A DNA stretch of 64,000 nucleotides from positions 3,105,001-3,169,000 of the forward strand of contig NZ_CP088273.1 of assembly GCF_020731415.2 (NCBI RefSeq). The letters run 5' to 3'. Shown one piece after another: positions 38,146-47,861 of this stretch. A program made the position numbers and the translations under genes. This stretch comes from Phyllobacterium sp. T1293. Lineage in GTDB: Bacteria > Pseudomonadota > Alphaproteobacteria > Rhizobiales > Rhizobiaceae. Each line of letters begins with the position of its first letter. Within the stretch, counting starts at the first letter, position 1. Below the pieces are notes generated by a model, which made no database searches, was not told the DNA's origin, and worked only from the letters and a program-made list of their open reading frames with translations.

Positions 38146-38242
38146 GGGAAAGCTCCGGCATGGATGATGAACTGTGGTTCTAACATCTAAGGCGGCAATG
38201 GAGCGACCACAAGTCAACAGTGCCAGAAAGCTTGCCACCCAA

Positions 38243-38267
38243 ACGAAAAACGGGGCTTGCGCCCCGT
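38243..38267 (-). terminator. Terminator of argG
   Basis: On the minus strand ACGGGGC-GCAA-GCCCCGT is followed by a T run (TTTTTCGTTT), just after the argG stop. Confidence 0.85.
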
Positions 38268-38289
38268 CATCATCTGCATTTTGCTAAAA

Positions 38290-39513
38290 TCAGCTGTTAC
38301 GCTTGCGCGCGGCCAGCGTCCGCAGGCGCAGGGCGTTCAGGCGGATGAAGCCTGCGGCATCCTTCTGGTCATAGGCGCCACGATCATCTTCAAAAGTGAC
38401 GAGTGCATCGGAATAGAGCGACTTCTTCGATTTGCGGCCTGAGACCATCACATTGCCCTTGTAGAGCTTGAGGCGCACGACGCCTTCCACATCTTCCTGG
38501 CTCTTGTCGATCATGGCCTGCAGCATCTCGCGCTCCGGTGAGTACCAGAAGCCATTATAGATGAGTTCGGCATAGCGGGGCATGAACTCATCCTTGAGAT
38601 GGGCTGCACCGCGATCCAGCGTGACCGATTCCATGGCGCGGTGCGCCGCGAGCAGGATTGTACCGCCGGGTGTTTCATAGACGCCGCGTGATTTCATTCC
38701 AACGAAACGGTTTTCGACCAGATCAAGACGGCCAATGCCGTTGTCGCGGCCCAGATCGTTGAGCGTCTTCAGCAGTGTTGCCGGTGAAAGCGGCTTGCCA
38801 TCAATGGCCACGGCATCGCCCTTTTCAAAGGCGATCTCGATTTCGGTCACCTTGTCGGGTGCATCCATAGGCGAAATGGTGCGCTGATGCACATATTCAG
38901 GCGCTTCCTGCCACGGGTCTTCCAGAACCTTACCCTCGGAAGACGAATGCAAGAGGTTCGCATCGACGGAGAACGGGGCTTCGCCGAGCTTGTCCTTGGC
39001 GATCGGAATCTGATGCTCGCGGGCAAATTCAATAAGGTCGGTACGGGATTTGAACGTCCAGTCACGCCATGGGGCGATAACCTTAATGTCGGGGTTCAGC
39101 GCATAGGCGGAGAGTTCGAAGCGCACCTGATCATTGCCTTTGCCGGTCGCGCCATGGGCGATTGCGTCGGCGCCGGTACGGGCAGCAATTTCCACAAGGT
39201 GCTTTGAGATCAATGGGCGGGCAATGGATGTACCGAGCAGGTAGACGCCCTCATAAACGGCATTGGCGCGGAACATCGGAAAGACGAAATCGCGGATGAA
39301 TTCTTCACGCACATCCTCGATATAGATTTCCTTGATGCCGAGCATCTCGGCCTTCTTGCGCGCTGGTTCCAGCTCTTCGCCCTGACCAAGGTCAGCGGTA
39401 AAGGTGACGACTTCCGCGCCGAGTTCCGTTTGCAGCCATTTGAGGATGATGGATGTATCGAGACCGCCCGAATAGGCCAGCACGACTTTCTTGACGTCTT
39501 TCCACTTGTTCAT
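38290..39513 (-). CDS. argG: Argininosuccinate synthase
   Basis: A 407-residue ATP-dependent enzyme joining citrulline and aspartate. [17 protein letters not shown] near residue 10 is the PP-loop; [17 protein letters not shown] and [13 protein letters not shown] are also conserved. ATG 39513 matches the family start. It sits alone between the dcp and PAP2 genes. Confidence 0.97.
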   Translation of the reverse strand: MNKWKDVKKVVLAYSGGLDTSIILKWLQTELGAEVVTFTADLGQGEELEPARKKAEMLGIKEIYIEDVREEFIRDFVFPMFRANAVYEGVYLLGTSIARPLISKHLVEIAARTGADAIAHGATGKGNDQVRFELSAYALNPDIKVIAPWRDWTFKSRTDLIEFAREHQIPIAKDKLGEAPFSVDANLLHSSSEGKVLEDPWQEAPEYVHQRTISPMDAPDKVTEIEIAFEKGDAVAIDGKPLSPATLLKTLNDLGRDNGIGRLDLVENRFVGMKSRGVYETPGGTILLAAHRAMESVTLDRGAAHLKDEFMPRYAELIYNGFWYSPEREMLQAMIDKSQEDVEGVVRLKLYKGNVMVSGRKSKKSLYSDALVTFEDDRGAYDQKDAAGFIRLNALRLRTLAARKRNS

Positions 39514-39616
39514 TCTGTTTCCCTGACTGCCTGGCAGCCCTGCTGTCGTTTTGATGAAGGTGGGGTTCTTTTATCAGTTGGGGCAATGTTGGCAAGATCA
39601 GCTTTGATCGTGTGTA

Positions 39617-40393
39617 TCAGACGCGGGGAAAGCGGCGCGCGGTCCACATCTCGCAAAGACAGGTCAACACACAAAAGACGATCACGGTTGAGAGAGACCC
39701 CAGTATCACATCTGAAATGTAGTGCCGACCGAAAGCAACCCGCAGCACGTCGGTGACAATGATGATGACCATTATGGGCAGCGCCAGTCTTCGCCTGACT
39801 TCATGTGGCCATAAAGGGAGTAGGCAGATAAGCCAGGCTATGCCGGCGGCCTCTCCCGAAACGAAAGAGCAATTGTGCTGGCAGGCATTCGACCACTGCG
39901 CAGCTGCCACGAAAGGTTGTTCGCCGCCAAAAAGCAGGGCGTTCGCCGGGCGGGGACGTCCGATGAATTCTTTCATGAAAGCATTGACCAGCAGTCCGGG
40001 CCCAATAGCCAGTGTGACGAGAGCCACCGTTGAGATGCGGATTCTTTCATGGCTCCAGCGCAGACCGGAGGCGAGATCGCGCAAGGCAATCGTGACAATC
40101 ACGGAAGCTGCCACGATTGGAAGTGCATAAAAAGCGCGCCGCAATGTCTTGAGGAGAGGAACCTCTGCCGCCGGAAAATCTCCACAAATCTTGGCCCCAA
40201 CGGTTGTCACGCAATCGGACGCAAAAAAGAACAGCGACGTGACTGATTTATCAATCTCCGGCACATGATTGAACAGGATAGCCAGTGCTGCCCACAGGAT
40301 CATAAGGCTGATAGCCAGCGCTGGTTGGCTCCAGGCGCCAAAACCATAGGGCGCCTTGCCACATGCGGCAGATGTTGTTCGATAATAAACCAT
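39617..40393 (-). CDS. PAP2-family phosphatase (LpxE-like) with an altered C2 motif
   Basis: A 258-residue membrane protein with five or six helices. Motif C1 is KEFIGRPRP (K-x6-RP), C3 is LRVAFGRHYISD (R-x5-H-x3-D). The C2 motif, usually PSGH, reads FVSGEAAG, so the general-acid His is replaced by Glu. Members include lipid A and phosphatidylglycerophosphate phosphatases. Start ATG 40393 has AGAGAG upstream; a longer start would begin with TTG. Confidence 0.85.
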   Translation of the reverse strand: MVYYRTTSAACGKAPYGFGAWSQPALAISLMILWAALAILFNHVPEIDKSVTSLFFFASDCVTTVGAKICGDFPAAEVPLLKTLRRAFYALPIVAASVIVTIALRDLASGLRWSHERIRISTVALVTLAIGPGLLVNAFMKEFIGRPRPANALLFGGEQPFVAAAQWSNACQHNCSFVSGEAAGIAWLICLLPLWPHEVRRRLALPIMVIIIVTDVLRVAFGRHYISDVILGSLSTVIVFCVLTCLCEMWTARRFPRV

Positions 40394-40525
40394 ACGGCTC
40401 TCTGGCTGAAATACTGGTCCGTTCTGGCGTGCAATGATTGCAGTGTCATTACAGAACACGTTTTTCAACTGACTGGGGAAAGGTATTTAATTAAGGCTGC
40501 CAGATGTCAGCATTTTGAAACTCTA

Positions 40526-40561
40526 AATGCAAATGGCGACCGATCGGCCGCCATTTGCATT
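40526..40561. repeat. 36-bp inverted repeat downstream of tam
   Basis: AATGCAAATGGCG and its exact reverse complement CGCCATTTGCATT surround a smaller CCGATCGG palindrome. It lies 35 bp after the tam stop and has no T run, so its role as a terminator is doubtful. Confidence 0.6.
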
Positions 40562-40595
40562 GGAAGTTTGCTTTGCGTGTTTTGGAATATTGCTT

Positions 40596-41366
40596 TCAGC
40601 GTGTAGCGACCATGAACAGCCGTGGAAAGGGGAGAAGGACAGTGCCATCCGGCAATGCCGGATAAGCTTTTGCGACCGCACGAGTATATTGTTCGAGATA
40701 GGCCGCCCGTTCGTTTTCATCAAGTGGATCAAGATATGGCCGCAGACCCGTCCCCTTGAACCATTCTACAACGGCTGGCGCACCACCGGCGAGTGGATGG
40801 TGATAGGTGGTTTGCCAGATATCAACCTTGGAGGATATTGCGCGCAATATGCGATAATACCATTCCGCGCTTTGCCGTGGCGATCGCTGGCCAGCCGCTG
40901 CTGATAATTTAGCGGCCCATGGTCCGTCGGATGCGATTTCCCGCATCAACCGGTGCGTTGGCTCATCAAGATTGTTAGGGATCTGGACGGCAAGACTACC
41001 GCCCGTTGCGAGTTTGCTGATCAGATTCGGCAAGAGCGTGGCGTGATCGGGAAGCCACTGGATGACGGCATTGGCCAAGATGACATCATAAGGTCCGTTG
41101 CCGTTCCAGCGCGCAATATCGGCCACCTCGAATGTGACTTCAGGCAGTCGCTTGCGGGCCGCTTCTACCATATCTTCCGAACTGTCTATTCCCGTCACAG
41201 CGGCTTTGGGAAAACGGGCAATCAGAACTTCGGTGGAATTGCCGGGCCCACAGCCAATGTCGACAACCGAGCGGGCATAAACGCCCGGAACCGCCGCCAG
41301 CAGATCACGCACGGGACGTGTGCGCTCATCTTCGAATTTGACATATTGTTCAGCGGACCAGCTCAC
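40596..41366 (-). CDS. tam: Trans-aconitate 2-methyltransferase
   Basis: A 256-residue SAM methyltransferase. VVDIGCGPGNSTEVLIARFP near residue 35 is motif I; GIDSSEDMVEAARKRLP follows; NAVIQWLPDH is typical of Tam. It methylates trans-aconitate, an inhibitor of aconitase, and the window also contains acnA. Start is GTG 41366 with an ideal AGGAGG six bases upstream; longer in-frame starts are rejected. Confidence 0.9.
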   Translation of the reverse strand: MSWSAEQYVKFEDERTRPVRDLLAAVPGVYARSVVDIGCGPGNSTEVLIARFPKAAVTGIDSSEDMVEAARKRLPEVTFEVADIARWNGNGPYDVILANAVIQWLPDHATLLPNLISKLATGGSLAVQIPNNLDEPTHRLMREIASDGPWAAKLSAAAGQRSPRQSAEWYYRILRAISSKVDIWQTTYHHPLAGGAPAVVEWFKGTGLRPYLDPLDENERAAYLEQYTRAVAKAYPALPDGTVLLPFPRLFMVATR

Positions 41367-41516
41367 GACAGGCCTCCTATGGCTATCGGACCGGCAGGGG
41401 ATGGGAGGGCGTGGAACATACTGATACCTCAATCGTAAAATTGTATGTTGGCAGAATAAACGCCTCGCCCTATGATTTCCAATGCATGGTTTTGGTAATT
41501 TTAATACTTAAAAGGT

Positions 41517-42440
41517 ATGGCTTTGATTGATCTGCGGCGGTTGCGAGCCTTTGTTGCTCTTGCAGAAGAAGGGCATGTAACGCGTGCGGCGGAGCGATTG
41601 GGTATGCAACAGCCGCCGCTGACACGTCTCCTTCAAAGTCTTGAAGCCGATCTTGGGGTTCTTCTGATGCACCGTCTGCCCCGCGGGGTTCGCCCGACGG
41701 AGGCCGGCAAAGTGCTGCTTGACGAGGCGAGGATCATTTTGGCGCGAGCCGATGGCGTTGCCGCCATGGTTCACCGGGCAGCGCGGGGCGAACAAGGCCA
41801 CCTTGCCATAGGATTCACCAGTTCTGCTGCCCTTCACCCCATCGTGCCTAAGATGCTGCGTGCCTTTCGTGAAAACCTCCCGCAGGTCTCTGTTTCGCTT
41901 GAAGAAGCAGGCACTGCCGAACTGGTGGACGCCCTTCTGCATGAGCGACTGGACGCTGCCTTTATTCGTTCGCCTGTTGGCCGTACACCGGGTTTGCGGA
42001 TCGATTCAGTGCTGGAAGAGCCGATGCTCGTTGCACTCCCGGTCGGACACCGGCTTGCAACGGATAGCGCGTCACGCTTGCTGCTGACCGAATTGGCCAG
42101 TGAGCCTTTTATTCTTTATCGCCGATCGGCGGGGCCGGGCCTTTATGACACGATCCTCACAGCGTGCCGCGAAGCTGGATTTAGCCCTGTTGTAGCACAG
42201 GAGGCGCCGCGTTTAACCGCGACGCTCAGTCTGGTCGCCGCGGGATTCGGAATTTCTCTTGTGCCCGCGTCCATGCAGCGTCTGGGTGGAGAAGGTATTG
42301 TCTATAAAGCGGTTGCAGGCAGTTCAAGATTGATAGCGCCCCTGCTTCTGGCCATGCGTCAGGCCCATCCCGTGCCCGCGCTCGCACAGTTTCGCAGTCT
42401 CGTACAGCGTATAGTCGCCGCGCAACAAAGAGAGAATTGA
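41517..42440 (+). CDS. LysR-family transcriptional regulator
   Basis: A 307-residue regulator. The HTH covers about residues 5-65 (LRRLRAFVALAEEGHVTRAAERLG, in two stretches; QQPPLTRLLQSLE). The effector domain starts near 90 (LAIGFTSSAALHPIVP). It is divergent from tam and precedes a LysE-type exporter by about 100 bp, so one of these may be its target. Effector unknown. Confidence 0.9.
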   Translation: MALIDLRRLRAFVALAEEGHVTRAAERLGMQQPPLTRLLQSLEADLGVLLMHRLPRGVRPTEAGKVLLDEARIILARADGVAAMVHRAARGEQGHLAIGFTSSAALHPIVPKMLRAFRENLPQVSVSLEEAGTAELVDALLHERLDAAFIRSPVGRTPGLRIDSVLEEPMLVALPVGHRLATDSASRLLLTELASEPFILYRRSAGPGLYDTILTACREAGFSPVVAQEAPRLTATLSLVAAGFGISLVPASMQRLGGEGIVYKAVAGSSRLIAPLLLAMRQAHPVPALAQFRSLVQRIVAAQQREN

Positions 42441-42544
42441 GCCCTTGAGGTAACGATAAAAGAAAAACACCAAGAACCGTCAAAATCGAGTGGCCAAAAC
42501 AATGTGTCCGCGTTAGCTTCCGCGAGTTTTTGACGGAGCGCCCG

Positions 42545-43186
42545 ATGACCTTCATTCCAGAATGGCCGATTATCCTGCAATTTGCGATTGCGACTTTTGT
42601 CTTGTCCATCACGCCGGGACCTGACATGACGCTTTTTGTTGGTCGGGCCCTATCCGAAGGCAAGGCGGCGGGTTTTGCCTGCCTGTCGGGTGCCAATTGC
42701 GGGATTGTCGTACATACGACGATGGTGGCGCTCGGGCTTTCCGCACTGATTATTGCGTCGCCGACGGCCTTTTTTGTTCTCAAGATTGTAGGAGCGGGCT
42801 ACCTTGTCTGGCTTGCATTTCAGGCTATTCGCAAGGGTTCTGCGTTTTCGCCGGAAAAGAAAAGTGGCCCCTCGCATACGCTGTTCCAGAACTGGTTGAC
42901 CGGGATTGGCATTAATTTGCTTAACCCGAAGATCATCCTGTTCTTCATGACATTCCTGCCGCAATTTGTTTTGGCAAATGATCCGCATGCGCCGGGCAAG
43001 CTCTTCTTCCTCGGCCTACTTTTCATTCCGCTGTCGCTGCCTGTTGTTACACCGATGATTCTTGCGGCTGATCGCTTCGCCGGCCTTTTGAAAAAGAATC
43101 CGACAGTAACCCGCGTGACCGATTGGCTGTTTGCTGGCGTGTTCTCGGCATTTGCCGCAAAAATCCTGATGGCGCAGGCGAAATAG
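42545..43186 (+). CDS. LysE/RhtB-family amino acid exporter
   Basis: A 213-residue membrane protein. SITPGPDMTLFVGRALSEGK near residue 20, then LSGANCGIVVHTT and LNPKIILFFMTFLPQF near 120 are the family motifs; about six helices. The start at ATG 42545 has GGAG upstream. It probably exports a basic amino acid, homoserine lactone or threonine; the substrate is not readable. Confidence 0.92.
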   Translation: MTFIPEWPIILQFAIATFVLSITPGPDMTLFVGRALSEGKAAGFACLSGANCGIVVHTTMVALGLSALIIASPTAFFVLKIVGAGYLVWLAFQAIRKGSAFSPEKKSGPSHTLFQNWLTGIGINLLNPKIILFFMTFLPQFVLANDPHAPGKLFFLGLLFIPLSLPVVTPMILAADRFAGLLKKNPTVTRVTDWLFAGVFSAFAAKILMAQAK

Positions 43187-43196
43187 AAGCTGGGGT

Positions 43197-43634
43197 TTAA
43201 GTGCGAGGATCGCTTGGCCGGGTCGGCAAGACCAATCCGGCGCTGCGTCCTGAAACGAGCCAGTAGACAAAACCGCCAACAACGCCTGTGGCAAGAATTG
43301 CTGCAAAAGTATCAATGTCTTCCGTTTGCGGGCGCCACTTCCACACGATGACAACCACAGCCGTTGCAGCGCCGCCAAGCGTATAGAAGAGCCAGTCACG
43401 CCAGGCGGTCAGTTCTGCAAATACGATGAGAATGAAAGCCGGTATGAACACGCTATAACCGATGACCACGGCGAAGGCTGGAACGGTGAGATAAAGAAAC
43501 GGGCCATCGCTGCCGATCAACTCCGAGCTGCCGAGCAGCAACAGGTTGAGAAAGAGCGAAGCTGCGAAGATAGCGCAGACAAAACCGAATACGATCAGGG
43601 TAAAGCGGAAGAGGTAGAGGGCAAACTGGCTCAA
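43197..43634 (-). CDS. Small integral membrane protein of unknown function
   Basis: A 145-residue protein with about four hydrophobic segments: [21 protein letters not shown] near residue 10, [42 protein letters not shown] and [18 protein letters not shown]. No known domain was recognised. Its start overlaps the rlmN stop by ATGA, so it is translated with rlmN. Confidence 0.75.
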   Translation of the reverse strand: MSQFALYLFRFTLIVFGFVCAIFAASLFLNLLLLGSSELIGSDGPFLYLTVPAFAVVIGYSVFIPAFILIVFAELTAWRDWLFYTLGGAATAVVVIVWKWRPQTEDIDTFAAILATGVVGGFVYWLVSGRSAGLVLPTRPSDPRT

Positions 43635-44866
43635 TCTTCGCCGTGCCCAGCGATCATGGCCGCTTCAAAGGCGAGACGGTCTGTCTTCTTCATCCGTTCC
43701 GATTCCGATTTCAACTGTCCGCAGGCCGCCAGAATATCGCGACCGCGCGGTGTGCGGATCGGCGAGGCATAACCTGCATTGTTGACATAATCGGCAAATT
43801 TTTCGATCTGTTCCCATTCCGAGCACTGGTAGTTCACGCCGGGCCATGGGTTGAACGGTATAAGATTGATCTTGGCCGGAATGCCCCTGAGCATCCGCAC
43901 CAATTCCTTGGCATCTTCAAGCGAATCGTTAACGCCGCGAAGCATCACATATTCAAAGGTGATGCGTTTGGAATTGGACAGGCTCGGATAGGCCCGGCAG
44001 GCATCAAGCAATTCCTTGAGTGGGTACTTCTTGTTGATGGGCACCAGCATATCGCGCAGATCATCGTTTACGGCGTGCAGGGAAATGGCGAGCATAACGC
44101 CGATTTCCTCACCGGTGCGATAGATTTCCGGAACAACGCCTGATGTGGACAGCGTAATGCGGCGCTTCGACAGGGACAGGCCGTCACCGTCAGAGGCGAT
44201 CAGCAATGCCTTCTTTACATTCTCGAAATTGTACAGCGGTTCGCCCATGCCCATCATGACGATGTTGGAGACCTTGCGGCCTTCGGCAGGCACAATGGCG
44301 CCATCGGGCGTGTTGCGATCTGGGAAGTCACCGAGCCGGTCACGCGCGATCAGAAGCTGCGAGAGGATTTCCTCTGCGGTCAGGTTGCGGACCAGCTTCT
44401 GTGTGCCTGTGTGGCAGAAAGAGCAGGTCAGTGTGCAACCCACCTGACTGGAAATGCACAGCGTGCCGCGGCCTTCTTCGGGAATATAGACGGTTTCAAT
44501 CTCAACCGGACGGCCTGCGCCGCGCGGTGGAAAGCGGAAAAGCCACTTGCGGGTACCGTCGGTGGAAATCTGTTCCTCGACGATCTCAGGCCGGGCAATG
44601 GTGAAATGGCGATCCAGCAGTTCGCGCATATCGCGGGAAATGTTGAGCATATCAGCGAAATCCGACACGCCGCGCACATAGAGCCAGTGCCAGAGCTGTG
44701 CGACGCGCATTTTGATCTGCCGTTCGGCCACGCCAATTTCAGCCAATGCTTCGCCCATCTCGGCGCGTGACAGGCCGATCAGTGTTGGCTTGCCATTCAT
44801 GGCGGCAAGCATGGCATCACGGGATTTGTCCCGGGCAAACGACTGGGTCTCAGGCAAAACGGACAT
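43631..44866 (-). CDS. rlmN: 23S rRNA (A2503-C2) / tRNA (A37-C2) methyltransferase
   Basis: A 411-residue radical-SAM enzyme. The N-terminal HTH-like region [15 protein letters not shown] precedes the core; [15 protein letters not shown] carries the 4Fe-4S cysteines (CxxxCxxC). [13 protein letters not shown] and [12 protein letters not shown] follow, and the C-terminal Cys is in the ILAACGQL stretch. ATG 44866 (MSVLPETQ) and ATG 44881 are both possible; neither has a strong ribosome site. Confidence 0.96.
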   Translation of the reverse strand: MSVLPETQSFARDKSRDAMLAAMNGKPTLIGLSRAEMGEALAEIGVAERQIKMRVAQLWHWLYVRGVSDFADMLNISRDMRELLDRHFTIARPEIVEEQISTDGTRKWLFRFPPRGAGRPVEIETVYIPEEGRGTLCISSQVGCTLTCSFCHTGTQKLVRNLTAEEILSQLLIARDRLGDFPDRNTPDGAIVPAEGRKVSNIVMMGMGEPLYNFENVKKALLIASDGDGLSLSKRRITLSTSGVVPEIYRTGEEIGVMLAISLHAVNDDLRDMLVPINKKYPLKELLDACRAYPSLSNSKRITFEYVMLRGVNDSLEDAKELVRMLRGIPAKINLIPFNPWPGVNYQCSEWEQIEKFADYVNNAGYASPIRTPRGRDILAACGQLKSESERMKKTDRLAFEAAMIAGHGED

Positions 44867-44935
44867 AGGATTTTCTAACATTCTTTCGTGAAGCGCGGCT
44901 CATACCACGTTCTGGCCGTGCCGTCACCTCCACAT

Positions 44936-44970
44936 GCAAAAAGGCCGGACAGCGGATGTCCGGCCTTTCC
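44936..44970 (-). terminator. Terminator of the IalB-family gene
   Basis: A 12-bp stem AAAGGCCGGACA/TGTCCGGCCTTT with a five-base loop, followed on the minus strand by TTTTTGC. Confidence 0.88.
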
Positions 44971-44991
44971 ATCGGGGAAGTGTCGATGGGC

Positions 44992-45495
44992 TTACTTGCA
45001 GGTGGCGATGGCCTTGAGCGCAGCCGAAACGCCTTTGAGCGAATAGGTGTAGCTTGTCTTGGTGCCGCGCTTGGAAACCGCATTGATGGACATGGTATGA
45101 CCGGTACGAAGGGCTGCAACCAGCTGCGGCTCTTCAGCTGCGTTTTCCATCCAGCCATGGCTACCATTTGTGAACATGGAGAAGCTGCGCGCATCAATGG
45201 TTACAGTAACCTTCGAATTGACCTGAAGATCATAACCCGCCTTGAACTGTGGTTCGAAGCTGACGTTCTGCCCGGGCTTCTGGCTGACCATGAAGAAGTT
45301 GTCGCCGTGATCGAGCTTTACAGGCTGCTTGTCGACAGGCACGGACAGGACATAACAAACCTTGCCCTTGCCCTGCTGATAGCTATAGGCGCCCCATGCG
45401 TTGAACTGGCTGATTTGACTTGGGGTCTGGGCAAGAGCCGTCCCTGTCAGCCCAAGCATGAGCACAGAGGTCGCTACGATTGATTTTCCAAACAT
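44992..45495 (-). CDS. IalB-family (invasion-associated locus B) secreted protein
   Basis: A 167-residue protein. The N terminus MFGKSIVATSVLMLGLTGTALA is a signal peptide, cleaved at about residue 23. FNAWGAYSYQQGKGKVCYVLS, then GDNFFMVSQKPGQN and GYDLQVNSKVTVTI, are IalB signatures. Family members are periplasmic or outer-membrane-associated; invasion was shown for Bartonella but is not implied here. It is followed by a strong terminator. The 289 bp upstream show no recognised feature. Confidence 0.88.
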   Translation of the reverse strand: MFGKSIVATSVLMLGLTGTALAQTPSQISQFNAWGAYSYQQGKGKVCYVLSVPVDKQPVKLDHGDNFFMVSQKPGQNVSFEPQFKAGYDLQVNSKVTVTIDARSFSMFTNGSHGWMENAAEEPQLVAALRTGHTMSINAVSKRGTKTSYTYSLKGVSAALKAIATCK

Positions 45496-45784
45496 GTTAC
45501 CTACCAGTTTTTGTCGTTCACTTCATAACTTACGAACCGGCAAGAGCTGTGAAGCCGCATTGTCCAGTTCGCTTTCTCTTAATTTGACTTAATCTGGGTT
45601 ACCAAACGGTGAAGATGGGGTCAAAAAAGCGATTTTTGTAAGCGAGAAGATCACGTTGTTTATCCAAAATTTCGCGGCGTCACTCCAGCGGAATAAAAGC
45701 GGCGACACTTTGACATTTCACCCTATCACGGGGATGTGATGGAAAAACAACCCGACAAGAGGTCCGCTTCGGGCTGATTTAAGC

Positions 45785-46165
45785 TCAGTTACCCTTGTCG
45801 AGATCCTCGATCGCTTTCTTTGCCGCCTCTCGATGTGCCGGTGTGATGTGGTTGCGTATGGCGTTCAGCGCCGCCATGAGCACGGCCACGTCATCGGTGA
45901 AGCCGAGGCCGAAGATGAAGTCGGGAATAACGTCGAAGGGCATGACAAAATAGGCAAGCGCCGCAAGCAGTGTGCCGCGAACCCTGAACGGAGTGGACGG
46001 GTCGAGAGCGCAATAATAACCGGCAATGACCTCATCGAGAAAAGGGATGGACTTGGCTGCTTTACGTGCAGTTTTCCAGAACCGCGCACGCACGGTTTCC
46101 TCTCGGGAGCGCTGATCATATTCGCTACCCGGCTGCAGAATTTCACCAATTTTGACGTTATCCAT
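45785..46165 (-). CDS. YkvA/DUF1232-family protein
   Basis: A 126-residue protein with the DUF1232 motif: ALAYFVMPFDVIPDFIFGLG near residue 70 and FTDDVAVLMAALNAIRNHI. It is a small protein with one or two hydrophobic helices; function unknown. ATG 46165 has GGAAGAGGA upstream and is preferred over an earlier in-frame start. Confidence 0.88.
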   Translation of the reverse strand: MDNVKIGEILQPGSEYDQRSREETVRARFWKTARKAAKSIPFLDEVIAGYYCALDPSTPFRVRGTLLAALAYFVMPFDVIPDFIFGLGFTDDVAVLMAALNAIRNHITPAHREAAKKAIEDLDKGN

Positions 46166-46275
46166 TCCTCTTCCTTCAAGTTGTTCAATGCCGGAACACA
46201 GATTTGTAGGTCCCGATACAAAGGAAAACATGGTAAGAGCTGGTCACGGCTACAAGACTTTTGCCAATAATATCG

Positions 46276-46572
46276 TCAATTGGCGGCAAAATGGTTCATC
46301 GCTTCGGCCATTGTGACATCAAGCTTTGTGATGCCATCTGCGTCATGCGTGGCCAATGTTACATCAACGCGATTGTAGACATTGAACCACTCAGGGTGAT
46401 GGTCCATCTTTTCGGCAAGAAGAGCCACGCGGGTCATGAAGCCGAACGCCGCGTTGAAGTCCTCGAACCTGAATGATTTATGGATAGCTTCACGATCTCC
46501 CATTTTGGACCAGCCGGTCAGGTCCTGCAGGGCTTCATCAAGTTCGCTGGCATCTAACCGGTTGCGCGCCAT
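46276..46572 (-). CDS. phhB: Pterin-4a-carbinolamine dehydratase
   Basis: A 98-residue protein. [29 protein letters not shown] is the family core, with the His-His-Pro catalytic motif in DHHPEW and [14 protein letters not shown] following. It recycles the pterin cofactor of phenylalanine hydroxylase. The start ATG 46572 (MARNRLDAS) has GAGGAAA upstream; longer starts are in the shared promoter with the divergent phosphatase. Confidence 0.93.
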   Translation of the reverse strand: MARNRLDASELDEALQDLTGWSKMGDREAIHKSFRFEDFNAAFGFMTRVALLAEKMDHHPEWFNVYNRVDVTLATHDADGITKLDVTMAEAMNHFAAN

Positions 46573-46629
46573 GGTTGGTTTCCTCATATACATCAAATTA
46601 TTTTCCTCCTGACCATAGTGTAACCGCCC

Positions 46630-47100
46630 ATGAAAACCCATCCGCTTCGCTCTGTTCTTTTTGTGTGCCTTGGCAATATCTGTCGCTCTCCGCTGGCCGA
46701 AGGCGTGTTTCGCTCGGTCCTTGCCGCGGAGGGAAAAGGGCAGGGGGTTCTCATCGATTCCGCTGGAACCAATGGCTATCACACGGGCGAAGCACCGGAT
46801 GAACGCTCGATTCTTGCGGCGAAGCAGCATGGGATTGATATTTCCGGCCAGCGCTGCCGACAGCTCAAAGCTGAGGATTTCGCGGACTTCGATCTGATCC
46901 TCGGTATGGATCGCGCCAATGTGGCAGCCATCGAGGCGCGGCGTCCGGCAAAAGCGACGGCGAAAATCGGTCTGTTCAGTGAGGTCGCACTTGGCGAAGC
47001 CAGTCAGATACCCGATCCCTATTATGGAACCGGGGCAGACTTTGAGCGTGTCTATCTGATGGTTCTCAAGGCCTCCAGAGGCCTCTCAAAACTCTTCTGA
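46630..47100 (+). CDS. Low-molecular-weight protein tyrosine phosphatase
   Basis: A 156-residue phosphatase. [16 protein letters not shown] near residue 12 is the P-loop CX5R(S); the general-acid Asp is in [10 protein letters not shown] near 122. It acts on phosphotyrosine proteins. Its 3' end overlaps the convergent thpR gene by 49 bp, more than most pairs here. Confidence 0.93.
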   Translation: MKTHPLRSVLFVCLGNICRSPLAEGVFRSVLAAEGKGQGVLIDSAGTNGYHTGEAPDERSILAAKQHGIDISGQRCRQLKAEDFADFDLILGMDRANVAAIEARRPAKATAKIGLFSEVALGEASQIPDPYYGTGADFERVYLMVLKASRGLSKLF

Positions 47101-47645
47101 TAGGTGCGAGGTGATTCCAGAGGCCAGGCCTCCTCGACGATGTAGGGACCGCCACCCACGGAATCGCGCGATGACATCAGGACAAAGCGCCCGATGTTGA
47201 AGGGCATCGTGGAGAAATTACCGCGTGAGGCGAGATAGTGCGCGACTTCCTCGTTACGGGCATTGCGCAGCCGCGCCAGTGTAACATGCGGCGTGAATTT
47301 GCGCGGATCAGCCGGCAGCATCAGCCTTTGGCAAATGCGCTCGATCTCGCCGTGAAGCGCCTGAATGTCCGGCGATGGTGAAACGGCGGCAAAAACGCTA
47401 TGGGGCTTTTTCGATCCGAATGCATTCACGCCCGAAAGCTGAAGTGTGAATGATGGTCGCCTTATGCGGTCGAGCGCGTTGGCTACCTCATCGGCCACAT
47501 GGCCTTCGACATCACCGATAAAGCGCAGTGTGATGTGATAGTTTTCGACATCGATCCAGCGAGCGCCTGGCAAACCACCGCGTAAGAGCGATAGTGAGAG
47601 AGCGGCGTCCCTCGGGATCTCGAGGGCAGTAAAGAGACGCGGCAT
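47052..47645 (-). CDS. thpR: RNA 2',3'-cyclic phosphodiesterase (2H family)
   Basis: A 197-residue 2H phosphoesterase. The two HxT motifs are [10 protein letters not shown] near residue 37 and HVTLARL near 125. Family members open 2',3'-cyclic phosphates on RNA ends or act as 2',5' RNA ligases. It starts [14 protein letters not shown], the usual beginning. It overlaps the convergent phosphatase. Confidence 0.92.
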   Translation of the reverse strand: MPRLFTALEIPRDAALSLSLLRGGLPGARWIDVENYHITLRFIGDVEGHVADEVANALDRIRRPSFTLQLSGVNAFGSKKPHSVFAAVSPSPDIQALHGEIERICQRLMLPADPRKFTPHVTLARLRNARNEEVAHYLASRGNFSTMPFNIGRFVLMSSRDSVGGGPYIVEEAWPLESPRTYQKSFERPLEALRTIR

Positions 47646-47861
47646 AAAGCATCCTCCCCGAATCGAGTTATAACCTCAGGGAATCATTGAATGAGTCCAA
47701 GAGCAAGGCACAATTTCACATTCTTTTGCGCCGCGACAAATAAGACACGCAAGATGTGGTGTTAAGATGACAACAATGTGGATAGCTTGCCCCCAAGGTT
47801 AAGGAGCATCCGGGTGATCAGTTAGGCCCGCAACTGGTCTCGTTGCAGGCTCCATGCAGCC

